DNA of 64,000 nucleotides from JAFGQU01 sp964483625 (GTDB taxonomy: Bacteria; Omnitrophota; Gorgyraeia; Duberdicusellales; 4484-171): NCBI GenBank assembly GCA_964483625.1, contig CAZABB010000001.1, positions 1-64,000 on the forward strand. The letters are read 5' to 3'. The translations under genes and the position numbers were made by a program. Shown here in pieces: positions 35,884 through 43,525 of the stretch. Each line of letters opens with the position of its first letter. Position 1 is the stretch's first letter. The notes under the pieces are model-generated. The model was not told the origin of the DNA. It made no database searches and saw only the letters and a list, made by a program, of their open reading frames with translations.

Positions 35884-37122
35884 TTATTTTAATGCCAGCT
35901 TACAACAACGATGACAGACCGAAAAAAAATCATTCTTGGCAAGAACGTTTCTGAATAATCTCATGTTCTTGCCTCCCCATATATCTTTAAGCGATTCCTG
36001 CACGGCATTGCCTATTTTGAACGAAATACCGCAAGGGTACACGTCTCCGCCGGGAGAAATTTCCAGCTCCCGCCAGGGGACACGGCATTTTCCGGCGTAC
36101 GAGACGCTATCGTAATTATAATAATATTCATGTATTTCCTCTTCTCCTATTTCGGGACGGAAGAATATTCTTTTATCATACTTATTTTTTATTGTGACGA
36201 CGATACGAGCCAACTTTCGCGTATCTATCTGAACTTCCTCAACGCTTACGTTGTCTCTCGTAACAACTTTCCCAAAATATTGATGTGTGACAAGACAAAA
36301 CTGTTTCTGGGCGTTACGGGTAGTAAATCCAAGGTGCTCGAAATAAATATCCACCGCCGGATGGGATCGTCGTATCTGGCACACGAAATCCTCCAACGTC
36401 TCGTAATTTTTATCCGAAATAACGCAGTTCACCGAGATATTGCCGACGGGAACTCCGGATTCGAGCAACGCCCGCATAGTATCGGTCGTTTTCGCGAAAG
36501 CCCCTTTATACCCTCTGATACGATCATGCACATCGGAGAGGCCGTCTAAGGAAAGAGAAAACCGTATATCCTTCAGAGTGGCAATTCGGGAAATCATTGA
36601 CCGGGACAGAAGAGTCCCGTTGGTCCGAACCGTAATCGGGAAACCTGATACACTCAAAAACCGCAAGATTTCTCCCATATCCTCACGACAAAACGGTTCT
36701 CCTCCCGTAATCGTCACGGTAGGCAACGCGAAAGAAAACCGGTATTCGTGTCTTATGCGGGAAAATACTTTCTTCATCATTCCCAGGGGCAACTCTGTAG
36801 CGACAATGGTTCGGGAAGAGCGACTGTTGACGAAAGGGCACATGGCGCAATGGAGGTTGCACCGATAGGTAACTCGTAATATTATCGAGGAAGGCAAACC
36901 GCCGATGCTCTTATTCCAGAGGACAGAAATTTCTTTTCGCGAGAAGGGCTTTACGAGTTTTACGTTCACGGTATATTTACCGATACACGGCCGGTAGAAA
37001 AGAACGCCGTACTCATCCGCATGAGGTTTTCTCGATAATATAATCTTCCAATACCATACAATCCATCCCGCTTTCCTGAAAACAACGCACTGCATCGTCG
37101 GGAGTACAGACGATCGGTTCAT
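35884..37122 (-). CDS. Radical SAM protein with twitch/SPASM-like C-terminus
   Basis: The protein has 412 residues if ATG 37122 is used, which gives a 110-base overlap with the carbamoyltransferase gene. The true start may be later, for example a GTG inside IGKYTVNV. The ligands are C88, C92 and C95 (CNLHCAMC), and ITGGEPFCREDM is the GGE motif. C-terminal cysteines are GKCRVPW, VYPCGIS and VCHRCCKL, with IGNAV and DIWGG. It resembles the radical SAM protein at 23901 in length and motif spacing. The substrate is unknown. Confidence 0.85.
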   Translation of the reverse strand: MNRSSVLPTMQCVVFRKAGWIVWYWKIILSRKPHADEYGVLFYRPCIGKYTVNVKLVKPFSRKEISVLWNKSIGGLPSSIILRVTYRCNLHCAMCPFVNSRSSRTIVATELPLGMMKKVFSRIRHEYRFSFALPTVTITGGEPFCREDMGEILRFLSVSGFPITVRTNGTLLSRSMISRIATLKDIRFSLSLDGLSDVHDRIRGYKGAFAKTTDTMRALLESGVPVGNISVNCVISDKNYETLEDFVCQIRRSHPAVDIYFEHLGFTTRNAQKQFCLVTHQYFGKVVTRDNVSVEEVQIDTRKLARIVVTIKNKYDKRIFFRPEIGEEEIHEYYYNYDSVSYAGKCRVPWRELEISPGGDVYPCGISFKIGNAVQESLKDIWGGKNMRLFRNVLAKNDFFSVCHRCCKLALK

Positions 37123-38704
37123 CTCTCAGATTGAAAGACGTGTTTAACACAAGAGGAACCCCGCTCAAACGGAAAAACGCGTCTATCAAACCCCAGAACC
37201 GAGGCGACGTTCCCCGACTCACCGTCTGAACCCGTGCCGTTCCATCGACATGAGTGACCGCAGGGATGACCGGCCGTTTTTCCGACAAAACGCTTGCCGT
37301 CAACAACATAAACGGTGAATTCTGTTGTATGGCAAAATAATCCGTTGCCTTTTCTTCCAATACCGCAGGCGCATACGGCCGGAAGGGTTCCCGTTTCTTT
37401 ACTTTTTCATTCAACAGTCTTTTCATGTGAGGATGGCAGGGATTTGCCAGAATTGATCTGTTTCCCAATGCCCGGGGACCGAACTCCATTCTCCCCTGGA
37501 ACCAACCTACGATTTTATTCTTGACTAATAATCTGGCGACATATTCCTCCCGAGTCGTTTTCTCCATCTCTCTAAAAGCGATATCGTGAGAAGACAAAAC
37601 CCTCCGTATCTGACGTGATGAATACCGCGGCCCCAGATAGGCATGGTTCATGATGTGTTTCCTTCGCCCGCCGAAAAGATTATAGTAGAGGTAAGACGCC
37701 GCTCCCACGGCGCCGCCGCTATCCCCGGCCGCCGGCTGTATAAACACCTTTTTGAACGGAGTCTGTTCAAGGATTTTCCCATTCAGAACACAATTGAGAA
37801 AGATTCCGCCGGAAAGGCACAGAGAATCTATTTTTATCTCCTCGTAAAGATTGCGGATAATCTTTATCATTGTCTCCTCCAGAAATACCTGCAGACTCGC
37901 CGCGATATCACAATGACGTTCTGTAATCGCATCTTCCGGTAAACGTTCGGGGCCGAAGACCTCTGTGAATTTTTTGCCGTACATTTTCGTACCCCGGACA
38001 AAATTGAAATACCGCAGGTCCAGCCGGAAACTACCGTCGTCTTTTGCTCTTACCATGTTTCTGAATGTATCGGTATAGCACGGTTTCCCATAGGCGGCCA
38101 ACCCCATTACTTTACCTTCTCCGCGCAATGCGGCAAATCCCAGATATGTGGTTACCGTCGTATACAGCAGACCCAAAGAGTGAGGATACTTTATTTCTCT
38201 CAGAATCTTAATCTGGTTGCCTCGTCCGACGCCGCAGGTCGTCGTCGTCCATTCACCTACCGCATCAGCGGTAAGAATAGCGGCCTCAGCAAAAGGTGAC
38301 GGGAAAAAACTACTGGCGGCGTGAGACAGATGATGTTTGACAAATCTGACTTCTCGTTCGAAGCCGAATTCTTTTTTTAGCATGAGCGGTAATGCCAACC
38401 TGTCCTGCAACCACGCCGGCATGGTATTGAGAAATCTCTCCAGTGAGAACGGATAGGCATGTATATGGTCGACGACCGTCCGATAAAATTTCAAGAAGGG
38501 TTTTTCGTAGAATGCTACACAGTCGATATCCGAGAAGCCTATGTTTCCTTCCTGAATACAGTAGTGTATCGCCTGCGTGGGGAAATCGGAAGAATTCTTG
38601 TTGCGGTTAAACCTCTCCTCCTGGGCGGCCGTAACGATTTCTCCCTCTCTCAGGAGACAAGCAGCCGCATCGTGATAATGACATGAAATACCTAAAATAT
38701 TCAT
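37013..38704 (-). CDS. NodU/CmcH-family carbamoyltransferase
   Basis: The protein has 563 residues. The N-terminal Kae1-like domain starts MNILGISCHYHDAAACL with AAQEERFNR. The metal-binding HHxxH is KHHLSHAAS (H124, H125, H128), with LSGGIFLNCVLNG and FGPRALGNRSIL further on. The C-terminal YrdC-like part has VLNTSFNLRDEPIVCTP. The family transfers carbamoyl from carbamoyl phosphate via carbamoyl-adenylate to a hydroxyl of sugars or antibiotics. A strong GGAGAGGG site precedes the ATG. It differs in subfamily from the two other carbamoyltransferases in the window. Confidence 0.93.
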   Translation of the reverse strand: MNILGISCHYHDAAACLLREGEIVTAAQEERFNRNKNSSDFPTQAIHYCIQEGNIGFSDIDCVAFYEKPFLKFYRTVVDHIHAYPFSLERFLNTMPAWLQDRLALPLMLKKEFGFEREVRFVKHHLSHAASSFFPSPFAEAAILTADAVGEWTTTTCGVGRGNQIKILREIKYPHSLGLLYTTVTTYLGFAALRGEGKVMGLAAYGKPCYTDTFRNMVRAKDDGSFRLDLRYFNFVRGTKMYGKKFTEVFGPERLPEDAITERHCDIAASLQVFLEETMIKIIRNLYEEIKIDSLCLSGGIFLNCVLNGKILEQTPFKKVFIQPAAGDSGGAVGAASYLYYNLFGGRRKHIMNHAYLGPRYSSRQIRRVLSSHDIAFREMEKTTREEYVARLLVKNKIVGWFQGRMEFGPRALGNRSILANPCHPHMKRLLNEKVKKREPFRPYAPAVLEEKATDYFAIQQNSPFMLLTASVLSEKRPVIPAVTHVDGTARVQTVSRGTSPRFWGLIDAFFRLSGVPLVLNTSFNLRDEPIVCTPDDAVRCFQESGMDCMVLEDYIIEKTSCG

Positions 38705-38724
38705 ACTTTACCCTCTCCGCAGGC

Positions 38725-38886
38725 CTAAATTCCGGCGTAAATGAACGTAACGACAACCGCCGGCCCCAGATAATAGGCTAACAATACCAGAAGAATCAAC
38801 AGAAAAAAGAGCGGAGTTAAAAAGTACACCTTATGCCGCCTAATCATATATATCGTTTCTTTGAATATATATATCATTTTTCCCAT
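38725..38886 (-). CDS. Small membrane protein, DUF5989-like
   Basis: The protein has 53 residues. The amphipathic start MGKMIYIFKETIYMIRRH is followed by one long membrane segment (FLTPLFFLLILLVLLAYYL) and a short hydrophobic tail ending TFIYAGI. This matches what I recall of DUF5989 proteins, ~50-residue membrane proteins that sit next to NodU-type carbamoyltransferases and sugar amidotransferases. It lies 20 bases upstream of the carbamoyltransferase and 11 bases after the preceding small gene. The gene is short and easily missed. Its role is unknown; a membrane tether for the carbamoyltransferase is possible. Confidence 0.72.
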   Translation of the reverse strand: MGKMIYIFKETIYMIRRHKVYFLTPLFFLLILLVLLAYYLGPAVVVTFIYAGI

Positions 38887-38897
38887 ATTCGCATTCT

Positions 38898-39116
38898 TTA
38901 CGATTGCCGCAGACTATTGTCGGCATCAGGCTCATAACCGTGGGGAGAACACCAGAACGTATTTTCCGGACGTTCTCTCCTGCGCCCGATAAGAAAATAA
39001 TATATACACATGCACACAGCGGTTATCCCCACACCGATGATGTACACAATGACCAACGCCATCTTAAGACAAGTTTTCCGCACGGATTGCATCAGACTCC
39101 GCAATCTCCGTTTCAC
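38898..39116 (-). CDS. Small membrane protein of the carbamoyltransferase module (possibly SxtJ-like)
   Basis: The protein has 72 residues and starts at GTG 39116, with a strong GGGGGAGAG ribosome site that overlaps the stop region of the upstream amidotransferase gene. A basic start (MKRRLRSLMQSVRK) and one membrane segment (MALVIVYIIGVGITAVCMCIY) are followed by a short soluble tail ending NTFWCSP ... DNSLRQS. A similar aromatic and Q-terminal tail is what I recall from small membrane proteins near carbamoyltransferases, such as SxtJ relatives, but the match is weak. Genomic position and ribosome site argue it is real. Confidence 0.65.
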   Translation of the reverse strand: MKRRLRSLMQSVRKTCLKMALVIVYIIGVGITAVCMCIYYFLIGRRRERPENTFWCSPHGYEPDADNSLRQS

Positions 39117-39119
39117 GTT

Positions 39120-40133
39120 CTAGCTCTCCCCCGATAACGGCGGATATCCTTCGCAGCCTATTCCTTTCAGTACGTTTCTGACGGTTTCTTCTCCGAAATT
39201 CATTGCTAATTTCTTCTCCGCTTCCTCCCGGCTGAACTCTCCCAGCCGTATGCGTTTACTCAGTTCGATATGGTAATGCGTGTATCCATAATATTTCATC
39301 GTCAGGTATACACTCACAAAATTCATAAGACAATTCGTCGAACCCGCCGGATAACTGAGACGGAGCGCCCTCCACTGAAGTTCTGACTGAATGCAGACGA
39401 TGATCTTCTCTTCATCCCACGGTAGATACCAATGAGGTGAGATCTCTCTCCCTTTGAACTTCTTTCTCCCCCTGCATATTGCCTCCTTCATGCTAAGAGG
39501 AAAATTTTTATAGCGGGAGGTCTTTCGCATATGCCGGGCGACGAAATCGGCCGTTGCCTGCGACATGGAACGGTACTCCTCACCACTTTCACCTCTTTCT
39601 ATAGTTTGACCTTTTGTCCAGCCCCCGATTATCAACGGGATTTTATACTTTGCCGCAAGATCATACGTACTCTGCATATACCAGATCGCACACACGTGAC
39701 AAACAGGCGCTTTCGTCTGTGTGCGTATCATACGGGAAAATATATCTTTCATGGAATCGCTTCTGAAATAGATCCAATCGACTCCCAGGATACGCACGGC
39801 TCGTTTTACGTTCTCCAGGGCTTCCTCGTTTTCAAATCCATGGTCAAACGTAAAGGCGAGAGGATTCATCTTATATCTTTTTTTCATACAGTAAAGACTG
39901 AACACGCTGTCTTTGCCGCCGCTGCACATGACCAGACAATCATAAGCGGCGCGGCCTTTGTATTTTTTGAGCAGTTTCAGTAATTGCGATTCTTGAAAAT
40001 CAATGCGGGATCGCTGAGATTTCATGTGTTCAAATTCACGGCATATATTACATACCCCCGCCTCATTCAGCCGGATGTCCGGCGTATATTCCGGTAATAC
40101 ACATTTTTTACACCATTTGACATGCCTATTCAT
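39120..40133 (-). CDS. N-acetyl sugar amidotransferase (WbpG/PseA-type PP-loop enzyme)
   Basis: The protein has 337 residues. The N-terminal zinc-ribbon-like pairs are CKKC (8-11) and CNIC (28-31). The PP-loop is CSGGKDSVFS (70-79), and AFTFDHGF follows. WbpG/PseA enzymes convert an acetamido group on a sugar to an acetamidino group, using ammonia from HisH/HisF-like partners. No such partner gene is in the window, so either ammonia comes from elsewhere or the enzyme works alone. Its stop lies three bases before the next small gene, within the carbamoyltransferase module. Confidence 0.88.
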   Translation of the reverse strand: MNRHVKWCKKCVLPEYTPDIRLNEAGVCNICREFEHMKSQRSRIDFQESQLLKLLKKYKGRAAYDCLVMCSGGKDSVFSLYCMKKRYKMNPLAFTFDHGFENEEALENVKRAVRILGVDWIYFRSDSMKDIFSRMIRTQTKAPVCHVCAIWYMQSTYDLAAKYKIPLIIGGWTKGQTIERGESGEEYRSMSQATADFVARHMRKTSRYKNFPLSMKEAICRGRKKFKGREISPHWYLPWDEEKIIVCIQSELQWRALRLSYPAGSTNCLMNFVSVYLTMKYYGYTHYHIELSKRIRLGEFSREEAEKKLAMNFGEETVRNVLKGIGCEGYPPLSGES

Positions 40134-41793
40134 ACTGCTTCTTTTTCCCGGACAAGAGCTTTAGTTCTAAAATCTTTGCAGTCACATTCCTAGCCATAAT
40201 TCCATACCCCCGGCCGTTACAATGATTGTCGAACACAAAATAGTCTTTGGGGCGTTCCCCTTGGTTCCAAAGTTCCTGAAAGGTACTTTCCTGATCGACC
40301 AAAGGCACGTCGTATTCCTTAGCGACCTCTCTCAAGATCCCGTTAATGGCATGGAAGACCGGGTAATTCTGCAGGACCAATTTCACTTTTTCCCGGCGGC
40401 ATATCTCTACGAACTCTCCCAAATCAGAACGGATCCAACGACGAACGATCTCATCTTCATCTTGCCTCCGGAATGACCTGACATAAGCCGCCGCGTCCGG
40501 AGAGAGACGTTCGAGAAAAGCTCTCATCTCATCATTATCTGTTTCTCTTGTGGTGTAAATTCTCAGAATACGATAATAGTTCAACCGGTTCTCAGGATCG
40601 GCTTCTATCCCTTTTTTAAAATAGGCGACTGCCTTCCCGTAATCTCCCTTTTCTTCATAGATTTGCCCCAAATACGTATAACTGCTGCCTTCGGAAGGAT
40701 CCGCCTTCAAAGCCCGTATGAACCACCGTATTGCCTTTTCATTATCTCCCTGCTCCCTGAATACCCGAGCCAGTTCAACGTAATTCTGAGCGTTGCCGGG
40801 ATCATTACGTATTCCTTTGTGAAACCACTGACAAGCCCCCTTATAATCTTCCTGATCTTTATGTACCCAACCGAGACCGCTGTACAGATTCCCGTTACCG
40901 GAGTCTATATGCAATCCTTTTTTGAACCACATTTCTGCAATATCATAACGCCCCTGGTCTCTATATACCCATCCCAGCCCGTTATAATTACGACTATTGC
41001 CGGGATCGATGTCTATTCCTTTACGAAACCATTCGATTGCTTTCCGATAATCTTCCTGATCTTTACATACCCAGCCAAGACCGTTGTAGAGATTGCTATC
41101 TCCAGGACTTACCGCCAAACGGTCTCTAAACCATATCCTGGCCTTTTGATACCTACCTTCTTCGTGATATCTCCATCCATCACGCGAACCAGAAAGATCA
41201 CGTTGCCCCGCTGGATTACAACGGCGAGAGATCCGACCGACTGCTTTGGGAATTTTATCTTTTTCTGCGACTCTATCCCGGACTATCCTGCCTTCTTTAT
41301 TATACCATAACAGCTTTACCAGCCTATATATTCTGATGCGGTAAAGCTGATCGTTAATCCAGGAACCGAGAGTCTGCCTCTTCTCGTATCTGCGATACCC
41401 CCAATAATTCCAATAGTTGGCGCCGCCGGCCAGAAGGACAATAACGTCCGGCCTCAGAGTATCTATGGTACGTGGGAGTTCATGTAAAATCTGAGCAGTA
41501 TTGTGCGCGGAAACCCCTTTATTCAACACCTGAATTTCTTTATGCGGAAAGTAGGTCGTAATGATGCTGCTTGCCTGCCGCGGCATGGTTTGAGACGAAG
41601 AAGCTCCGACCCCGTAGGTAAAAGAATCTCCCAAAAACACGATAGTATAGGCCGTCTTCCCGCCCTGAGTCACCTCAGGAGAGAGAGAGGGTCTGGCCCG
41701 GCGATGGGCATCTCCTACCAGACGCAATCCTATTTCCCACAGGAAAACAGCAATACATACCCCAAGAAAAAGTACTTTTAACCGCTCCTTCAT
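40126..41793 (-). CDS. SGNH hydrolase with a TPR array inserted into the catalytic domain
   Basis: The protein has 555 residues. An N-terminal membrane anchor (VLFLGVCIAVFLWEIGLRL) is followed by block I IVFLGDSFTYG with S57 and by VIVLLAGGANYWNYWG. Residues ~205-410 are about six TPR units (such as NGLGWVYRDQGRYDIAEMWF). The SGNH fold then resumes with LVLQNYP and ends with the catalytic block VFDNHCNGRGYG (D and H near 520). The hydrolase is therefore split by a protein-binding solenoid, probably outside the cytoplasm. The TPR units resemble those of the large protein at 61513. It overlaps the amidotransferase gene by eight bases. Confidence 0.83.
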   Translation of the reverse strand: MKERLKVLFLGVCIAVFLWEIGLRLVGDAHRRARPSLSPEVTQGGKTAYTIVFLGDSFTYGVGASSSQTMPRQASSIITTYFPHKEIQVLNKGVSAHNTAQILHELPRTIDTLRPDVIVLLAGGANYWNYWGYRRYEKRQTLGSWINDQLYRIRIYRLVKLLWYNKEGRIVRDRVAEKDKIPKAVGRISRRCNPAGQRDLSGSRDGWRYHEEGRYQKARIWFRDRLAVSPGDSNLYNGLGWVCKDQEDYRKAIEWFRKGIDIDPGNSRNYNGLGWVYRDQGRYDIAEMWFKKGLHIDSGNGNLYSGLGWVHKDQEDYKGACQWFHKGIRNDPGNAQNYVELARVFREQGDNEKAIRWFIRALKADPSEGSSYTYLGQIYEEKGDYGKAVAYFKKGIEADPENRLNYYRILRIYTTRETDNDEMRAFLERLSPDAAAYVRSFRRQDEDEIVRRWIRSDLGEFVEICRREKVKLVLQNYPVFHAINGILREVAKEYDVPLVDQESTFQELWNQGERPKDYFVFDNHCNGRGYGIMARNVTAKILELKLLSGKKKQYE

Positions 41794-41822
41794 CCCTTCG
41801 TCACTGCCGGTTTTATTTGCCC

Positions 41823-42575
41823 TTATTCGTGATCCCCCTCCTCACGTTTCCTACGAAACCATCCCGGTAACATCAAAGCCTTAAAGTACTCAACATACAC
41901 TCTGGGAGTCAGTTTCGACGCTCCCTCATGACGCATATCAATCATATAGGGAATATTTTGTATAGATGTGTGCCGGGGCATTACTTTTAAAAAATCGAAA
42001 AGGATTTTGTACCCCCGGGGACGAAACAAACGATCCCCTTCGCTTTCAAACACGATCTTTTTCCAGAAAGACGTGCGCACGCCGAAAAAACCGCTGAGCA
42101 CATCCAGAAAAAACAAACGTTTATAGTGTGCGCATAAACACATTCTTCCCAAAGCGTTTCCCAGAAGAGAAATCGCTCTGCGCTGCACAGGCCAATACCC
42201 CTGAATGGATGTCCGAGAAGCGATTGTCAATTGCATCCCGCTCTCCAGAGCAGTCACAATCTCTTTTACTTTTTCCGGGGGATGCTGTCTATCAGCGTCC
42301 ATGACGATAAAATACTTTGTCGCCACATGCGCGCTGGCAGCTAGTACGCTTGCCGTCAGGCCATGTATTCTCTCCCGTTTCCGGTCGAGAAAAAAAATAT
42401 TTTCGCAGTCTTTCTGAAAAGAACGAACAATTGCACCGGTACCATCAACTGAACCATCGTCACTTACCATCAGGCAGATTCCCGGATAATACTGTTTCAA
42501 TGCTATCATGACCCGGCCGATATTATGTTCTTCGTTTAATGTGGGAAGGATGATTGTGAAATCAGAATGGCCCAT
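41823..42575 (-). CDS. Family 2 glycosyltransferase, polyprenyl-phosphate sugar synthase-like
   Basis: The protein has 250 residues from ATG 42575, which has AGAGGGGG upstream; a TTG at 42605 is less likely. The pattern is FTIILPTLNEEHNIGRV, MVSDDGSVDGTGAI, FIVMDADRQHPPEKV and ASRTSIQGYWPVQRRAIS, typical of the DPM1-like subgroup. These enzymes make polyprenyl-phosphate sugars, the donors needed by GT39-type transferases such as those at 14412 and 32062. That link is inference. No C-terminal membrane domain is present. Confidence 0.87.
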   Translation of the reverse strand: MGHSDFTIILPTLNEEHNIGRVMIALKQYYPGICLMVSDDGSVDGTGAIVRSFQKDCENIFFLDRKRERIHGLTASVLAASAHVATKYFIVMDADRQHPPEKVKEIVTALESGMQLTIASRTSIQGYWPVQRRAISLLGNALGRMCLCAHYKRLFFLDVLSGFFGVRTSFWKKIVFESEGDRLFRPRGYKILFDFLKVMPRHTSIQNIPYMIDMRHEGASKLTPRVYVEYFKALMLPGWFRRKREEGDHE

Positions 42576-42622
42576 AAGAAAGCTGCCCCCTCTGGAAATA
42601 TTCAAGAAGCGGAATCATCGGT

Positions 42623-43510
42623 TCAAATCACCCTGTCGGCGATAAGGGATAATGCCCGTGCGTACTTCTGCGTTGTCTTGACAACAACATCCTGAGGTAA
42701 TTCGGGGGCGGGAGGACTTTTATCCCACTTGATATCTTCCAGATAATCCCGGACAAACTGTTTATCAAAACTCATCTGCGTCCGGCCGGGCTCATAGGTA
42801 TCCTTAGGCCAGAAGCGGGAAGAATCGGGGGTCAGAATCTCATCAATCAGGATGATCCGGTTATCAACCAGACCGAATTCAAATTTCGTATCGGCGATAA
42901 TAATCCCTTTTGATTCGGTATACCGGGTTGCTGCGGTATAAAGCTTAAGGCTGATCTCCTTAACGGCATTCAGTATTTCATCACCGACAATGCCGGCGGC
43001 GTGCGTTTGCGAAATATTCTCATCATGGCCTGATGTCGCTTTGGTCGAAGGAGTGAATATCGCCTCGGGCAGTTTATCGGCTTCTTTGAAGCCGGAGGGG
43101 AGTTTGATCCCGCATATCGACCGCGTCTTCTTATATTCTTTGAATCCCGATCCGGCCAGATAACCGCGTACAACACATTCGATCGGTAACGGTTGGACTT
43201 TCTTTACGATCATGATCCGGTCGGCAAGAATCTCTTGGTAGGGCAGGTACTCCGCGGGTAAATCATTCACGTTACTGCTTACCAGATGATTTTCAATGAT
43301 ATCTTTGAGGAAATCGAACCAGAACAGAGAAATCCGGGTAAGGACAACGCCTTTCCCCGGAATCGGAGTAGGCAGTACCACGTCGAAACAGGAAATGCGG
43401 TCACTGGCAACAATCAGAAGATGATCGCCCAGATCGTAAAGGTCGCGTACTTTTCCCCGCCTCAGGAGAGGGATCTGTTCGAACTCAGTGTGGTAAAGAA
43501 TTTTTTCCAT
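42623..43510 (-). CDS. purC: Phosphoribosylaminoimidazole-succinocarboxamide synthase (SAICAR synthetase)
   Basis: The protein has 295 residues, the usual length of the longer bacterial/yeast-type form. It joins aspartate to CAIR with ATP in purine synthesis. The family landmarks are LLRRGKVRDLYDLG, IVASDRISCFDVVLP, PLPIECVVRGYLAGSG, IIADTKFEFGL and LTPDSSRFWP, plus the YEPGRTQMSFDKQ segment. It lies 15 bases downstream of pckG in the same direction. It is a housekeeping enzyme inside an otherwise specialised locus. Confidence 0.96.
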   Translation of the reverse strand: MEKILYHTEFEQIPLLRRGKVRDLYDLGDHLLIVASDRISCFDVVLPTPIPGKGVVLTRISLFWFDFLKDIIENHLVSSNVNDLPAEYLPYQEILADRIMIVKKVQPLPIECVVRGYLAGSGFKEYKKTRSICGIKLPSGFKEADKLPEAIFTPSTKATSGHDENISQTHAAGIVGDEILNAVKEISLKLYTAATRYTESKGIIIADTKFEFGLVDNRIILIDEILTPDSSRFWPKDTYEPGRTQMSFDKQFVRDYLEDIKWDKSPPAPELPQDVVVKTTQKYARALSLIADRVI

Positions 43511-43525
43511 CGGGGTTTGAGGATT

